A DNA stretch of 64,000 bases. Origin: Cupriavidus consociatus (lineage in GTDB: Bacteria; Pseudomonadota; Gammaproteobacteria; Burkholderiales; Burkholderiaceae). Made by a program: the position numbers and the translations under genes. Shown here piece after piece: positions 62,122-64,000 of this stretch. Below the pieces are notes generated by a model. It worked only from the letters and a program-made list of their open reading frames with translations. It was not told where the DNA came from and ran no database searches. Positions within the stretch are counted from its first letter, which is position 1. The number at the start of each line of letters is the position of its first letter. The stretch covers positions 372,001-436,000 of the forward strand of contig NZ_JAGIQA010000001.1 of assembly GCF_017814975.1 (NCBI RefSeq). Reading direction: 5' to 3'.

Positions 62122-63891
62122 ATGGACCGAGCCGCTATCCGCCAGCCGCAGGAGCGGCATTTCCAGACCCATGACGGCCAGGCGCTGTTCTACCGCCACT
62201 GGCCTGCGGTGGAGGGCCCGGCGCGCGGCGCCGTGGTGCTGTTCCACCGCGGCCACGAGCATTCCGGGCGTGTCGCCCACCTGGCCGACGAGCTGAACCT
62301 GCCGGGCTACGACATCTTCGCCTGGGATGCGCGTGGCCACGGGCGCTCGCCCGGCGAGCGTGGCTACAGCCCCAGCCTGGCGGATTCGGTGCGCGATATC
62401 CAGACGTTTACCCAGCATATCGCCGAGGCGCACGGCATCCCGCTGGAGCGTACCGCGGTCATTGCGCAAAGCGTCGGGGCGGTGCTGGCCGCCACGTGGG
62501 TGCACGACTACGCGCCGCCGATTCGCGCGCTGGTGCTGGCCTCGCCGGCCTTCAAGGTCAAGCTGTACGTGCCGTTCGCGCGGCCGGGACTGAAGCTGAT
62601 GCACCGGCTGCGCGGCAGGTTCTTCGTCAACAGCTACGTCAAGGCGAAGTTCCTGACGCACGATCCCGGGCGCATCGCCAGTTATGACACCGATCCGCTG
62701 ATCACGCGGCCGATCGCGGTCAATATCCTGCTGGACCTGTACGAGACCGCGGAACGCATCGTCGCCGATGCCGCCGCAATCACGGTGCCGACGCAGCTGC
62801 TGATCTCCGGCGCCGACTGGGTCGTGCACCGCGGGCCGCAGGACCGCTTCTACGAGCGGCTGGGCGCGCGCACCAAGGAACGCATCGTGCTGGAGGGGTT
62901 TTTCCACGACACGCTGGGCGAGCACGACCGCAAGCTGGCCGTGGACGCGGCGCGGCGCTTTATCGTGCGCGAGTTCGACACGCCGTCGCCGCCGCGCTCG
63001 CTGCTGGAGGCCGACCTGATCGGCCCGTTCCGGGAAGAATCGGACCGGCTGGCGTCCGCGCCGGGCGGGCTGGCGGCCTGGTGCTGGCGCGCAGCGCGTG
63101 CCAACCTGAAGCTTGGCGGGATGCTGTCGGACGGCGTGCGGCTCGGGCATGAGACCGGTTTCGACTCGGGCTCGACGCTCGACTACGTTTACCGCAATAC
63201 GCCGTCGGGACGCGGCCAGCTGGGCCGGCTGGCCGACGCGCAATACCTCGACGCCATTGGCTGGCGCGGCATCCGCCAGCGCAAGGTCCACGCCGAAGCG
63301 CTGATCGCCGAGGCCGTGCGGCGGCTGCGTGCGGCCGGCATGCCGGTGCGCATGGTCGATATCGCCGCCGGGCACGGGCGCTATGTGCTGGAGGCGCTGG
63401 GTGCGCTGGACGGCGGCGCCGGGGCGGTCGAATCGATCCTGCTGCGCGACTACAGCCAGCTCAACGTCGAACAGGGCAGGGCGCTGATCGCAGCCAAGGG
63501 ACTGCAGGGAGTCGCCCGCTTCGAACAGGGCGATGCCTTTGACGGCGAGAGCCTGGCGGCGCTGGCCCCGGCGCCGACACTGGCCGTGGTGTCGGGCCTG
63601 TACGAGCTGTTCCCGGAAAACGCGATGGTGCGCCGCTCGCTGGAAGGGCTGGCGCGCGCTGTGCCGCCTGGCGGCTATCTGGTCTACACCGGCCAGCCCT
63701 GGCATCCGCAGCTTGAATTCATCGCCCGCGCGCTGACCAGCCACCGCGGCGGCGCCGCCTGGGTGATGCGGCGCCGTTCGCAGGCCGAGATGGACGAACT
63801 GGTGCGCGCCGCCGGCTTCGACAAGGTGAGCCAGCGCATCGACCCGTGGGGCATCTTCACCGTCAGCCTGGCGCGCAGGCGCGAAGCATGA
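62122..63891 (+). CDS. bifunctional alpha/beta hydrolase and SAM methyltransferase (YnbC-like)
   Basis: The 589 residues have two domains. Residues 1-300 are a lysophospholipase-like hydrolase: FHRGHEHSGR oxyanion region, FAWDARGHGRSPGERG, nucleophile Ser in VIAQSVGAVLA, and a late Asp-His (GADWVV, LEGFFHDTLGE). Residues about 390-589 are a class I methyltransferase with MVDIAAGHGRYVLEAL (SAM loop) and VSGLYELFPEN. It may act on a lipid made by the preceding enzyme. The stop overlaps the next start (ATGA). Confidence 0.9.
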   Translation: MDRAAIRQPQERHFQTHDGQALFYRHWPAVEGPARGAVVLFHRGHEHSGRVAHLADELNLPGYDIFAWDARGHGRSPGERGYSPSLADSVRDIQTFTQHIAEAHGIPLERTAVIAQSVGAVLAATWVHDYAPPIRALVLASPAFKVKLYVPFARPGLKLMHRLRGRFFVNSYVKAKFLTHDPGRIASYDTDPLITRPIAVNILLDLYETAERIVADAAAITVPTQLLISGADWVVHRGPQDRFYERLGARTKERIVLEGFFHDTLGEHDRKLAVDAARRFIVREFDTPSPPRSLLEADLIGPFREESDRLASAPGGLAAWCWRAARANLKLGGMLSDGVRLGHETGFDSGSTLDYVYRNTPSGRGQLGRLADAQYLDAIGWRGIRQRKVHAEALIAEAVRRLRAAGMPVRMVDIAAGHGRYVLEALGALDGGAGAVESILLRDYSQLNVEQGRALIAAKGLQGVARFEQGDAFDGESLAALAPAPTLAVVSGLYELFPENAMVRRSLEGLARAVPPGGYLVYTGQPWHPQLEFIARALTSHRGGAAWVMRRRSQAEMDELVRAAGFDKVSQRIDPWGIFTVSLARRREA

Positions 63892-64000
63892 GCACGCTGC
63901 CCGCCGACGCGGCTGCCGCGGCCCCCACGGGTGAACGTCCCTGGGGTTTGGCCTGCCTGCTGCTGGCGCTGGCCGGCGCGTTTTTCTTTTCCAGCTACGG
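63888..64000 (+). CDS. membrane protein, 5' end only (possible PAP2/dual-specificity phosphatase)
   Basis: The frame starts at an ATG that overlaps the preceding stop and runs off the right edge. The 37 visible residues begin with a polar part (STLPADAAAAAPTGERPW) and enter a membrane helix (LACLLLALAGAFFFSSY). In comparable operons a PAP2/dual-specificity phosphatase follows the YnbC-like gene, so that is the likely identity, but the visible part cannot prove it. Confidence 0.6.
   Translation, partial: MSTLPADAAAAAPTGERPWGLACLLLALAGAFFFSSY

Overview
The window looks like chromosomal DNA of a GC-rich betaproteobacterium of the family Burkholderiaceae, most likely Cupriavidus (the C. necator/C. 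taiwanensis group). The reasons are a phasin next to a PhaB-type acetoacetyl-CoA reductase, three Bug-family (TctC-like) binding proteins that lack membrane partners, a beta-ketoadipate (cat) cluster, and the strong G/C third-position bias. This is inference from gene content; no rRNA is present.

Layout. (1) 1-1305: the edge of a possible secreted-protein gene and small hypothetical genes. (2) 1060-8661: a cyoABCD quinol oxidase operon that continues into a siroheme sulfite/nitrite reductase-like gene, with a divergent MocR-type regulator. (3) 8693-12342: catB-catC-catD for muconate to beta-ketoadipate, divergent from an enolase-superfamily gene across a perfect ATAC-N7-GTAT site. (4) 12593-15097: an unknown protein, an LprI-like periplasmic protein, and a GlxA-type AraC regulator divergent from an isochorismatase-fold hydrolase. 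(5) 15144-19871: an operon of an aspartase/adenylosuccinate-lyase-like enzyme, a Bug binding protein and a divergent class II fumarase, facing a UTRA GntR regulator across two long palindromes. (6) 20211-21662: phasin and acetoacetyl-CoA reductase. (7) 21815-29674: a Bug protein, a HAD hydrolase, an HdeD-like fusion protein, an MscS channel, an MBL-fold lipoprotein and a class C serine hydrolase.

(8) 29777-33343: two near-identical 258-bp repeats, each holding a complete tRNA-Leu(CAG) with promoter and terminators plus a 3'-end tRNA remnant. They bracket a LysR-Bug-ModA-like cassette. (9) 33374-41537: an orphan metQ, a VOC protein, a GDSL hydrolase, a DUF1857-like protein, an MFS exporter, an ACBP, and the overlapping tsaB-rimI-family 4 UDG-DUF1853 operon. 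(10) 41560-49330: lplT, alr, radA, a GNAT enzyme, dsbB and a YheS-type ABC-F protein.

(11) 49635-59168: an RpiR regulator followed by iaaA, gsiABCD, a DmpA-type aminopeptidase and a DppA-type D-aminopeptidase. This looks like a peptide-scavenging operon for beta-aspartyl and D-amino-acid-containing peptides, interrupted by a REP-like inverted repeat. (12) 59251-64000: a hypothetical protein, an M14-like peptidase, and the start of a YnbA/YnbC-type operon (a CDP-alcohol phosphatidyltransferase, a hydrolase-methyltransferase fusion, and a truncated membrane protein) with a probable but poorly described lipid role.

The best candidates for undescribed biology are the lyase-Bug-fumarase operon, the Ynb-like lipid operon, the oxidase/sulfite-reductase operon under a MocR regulator, and the duplicated tRNA-Leu locus around a transport cassette.
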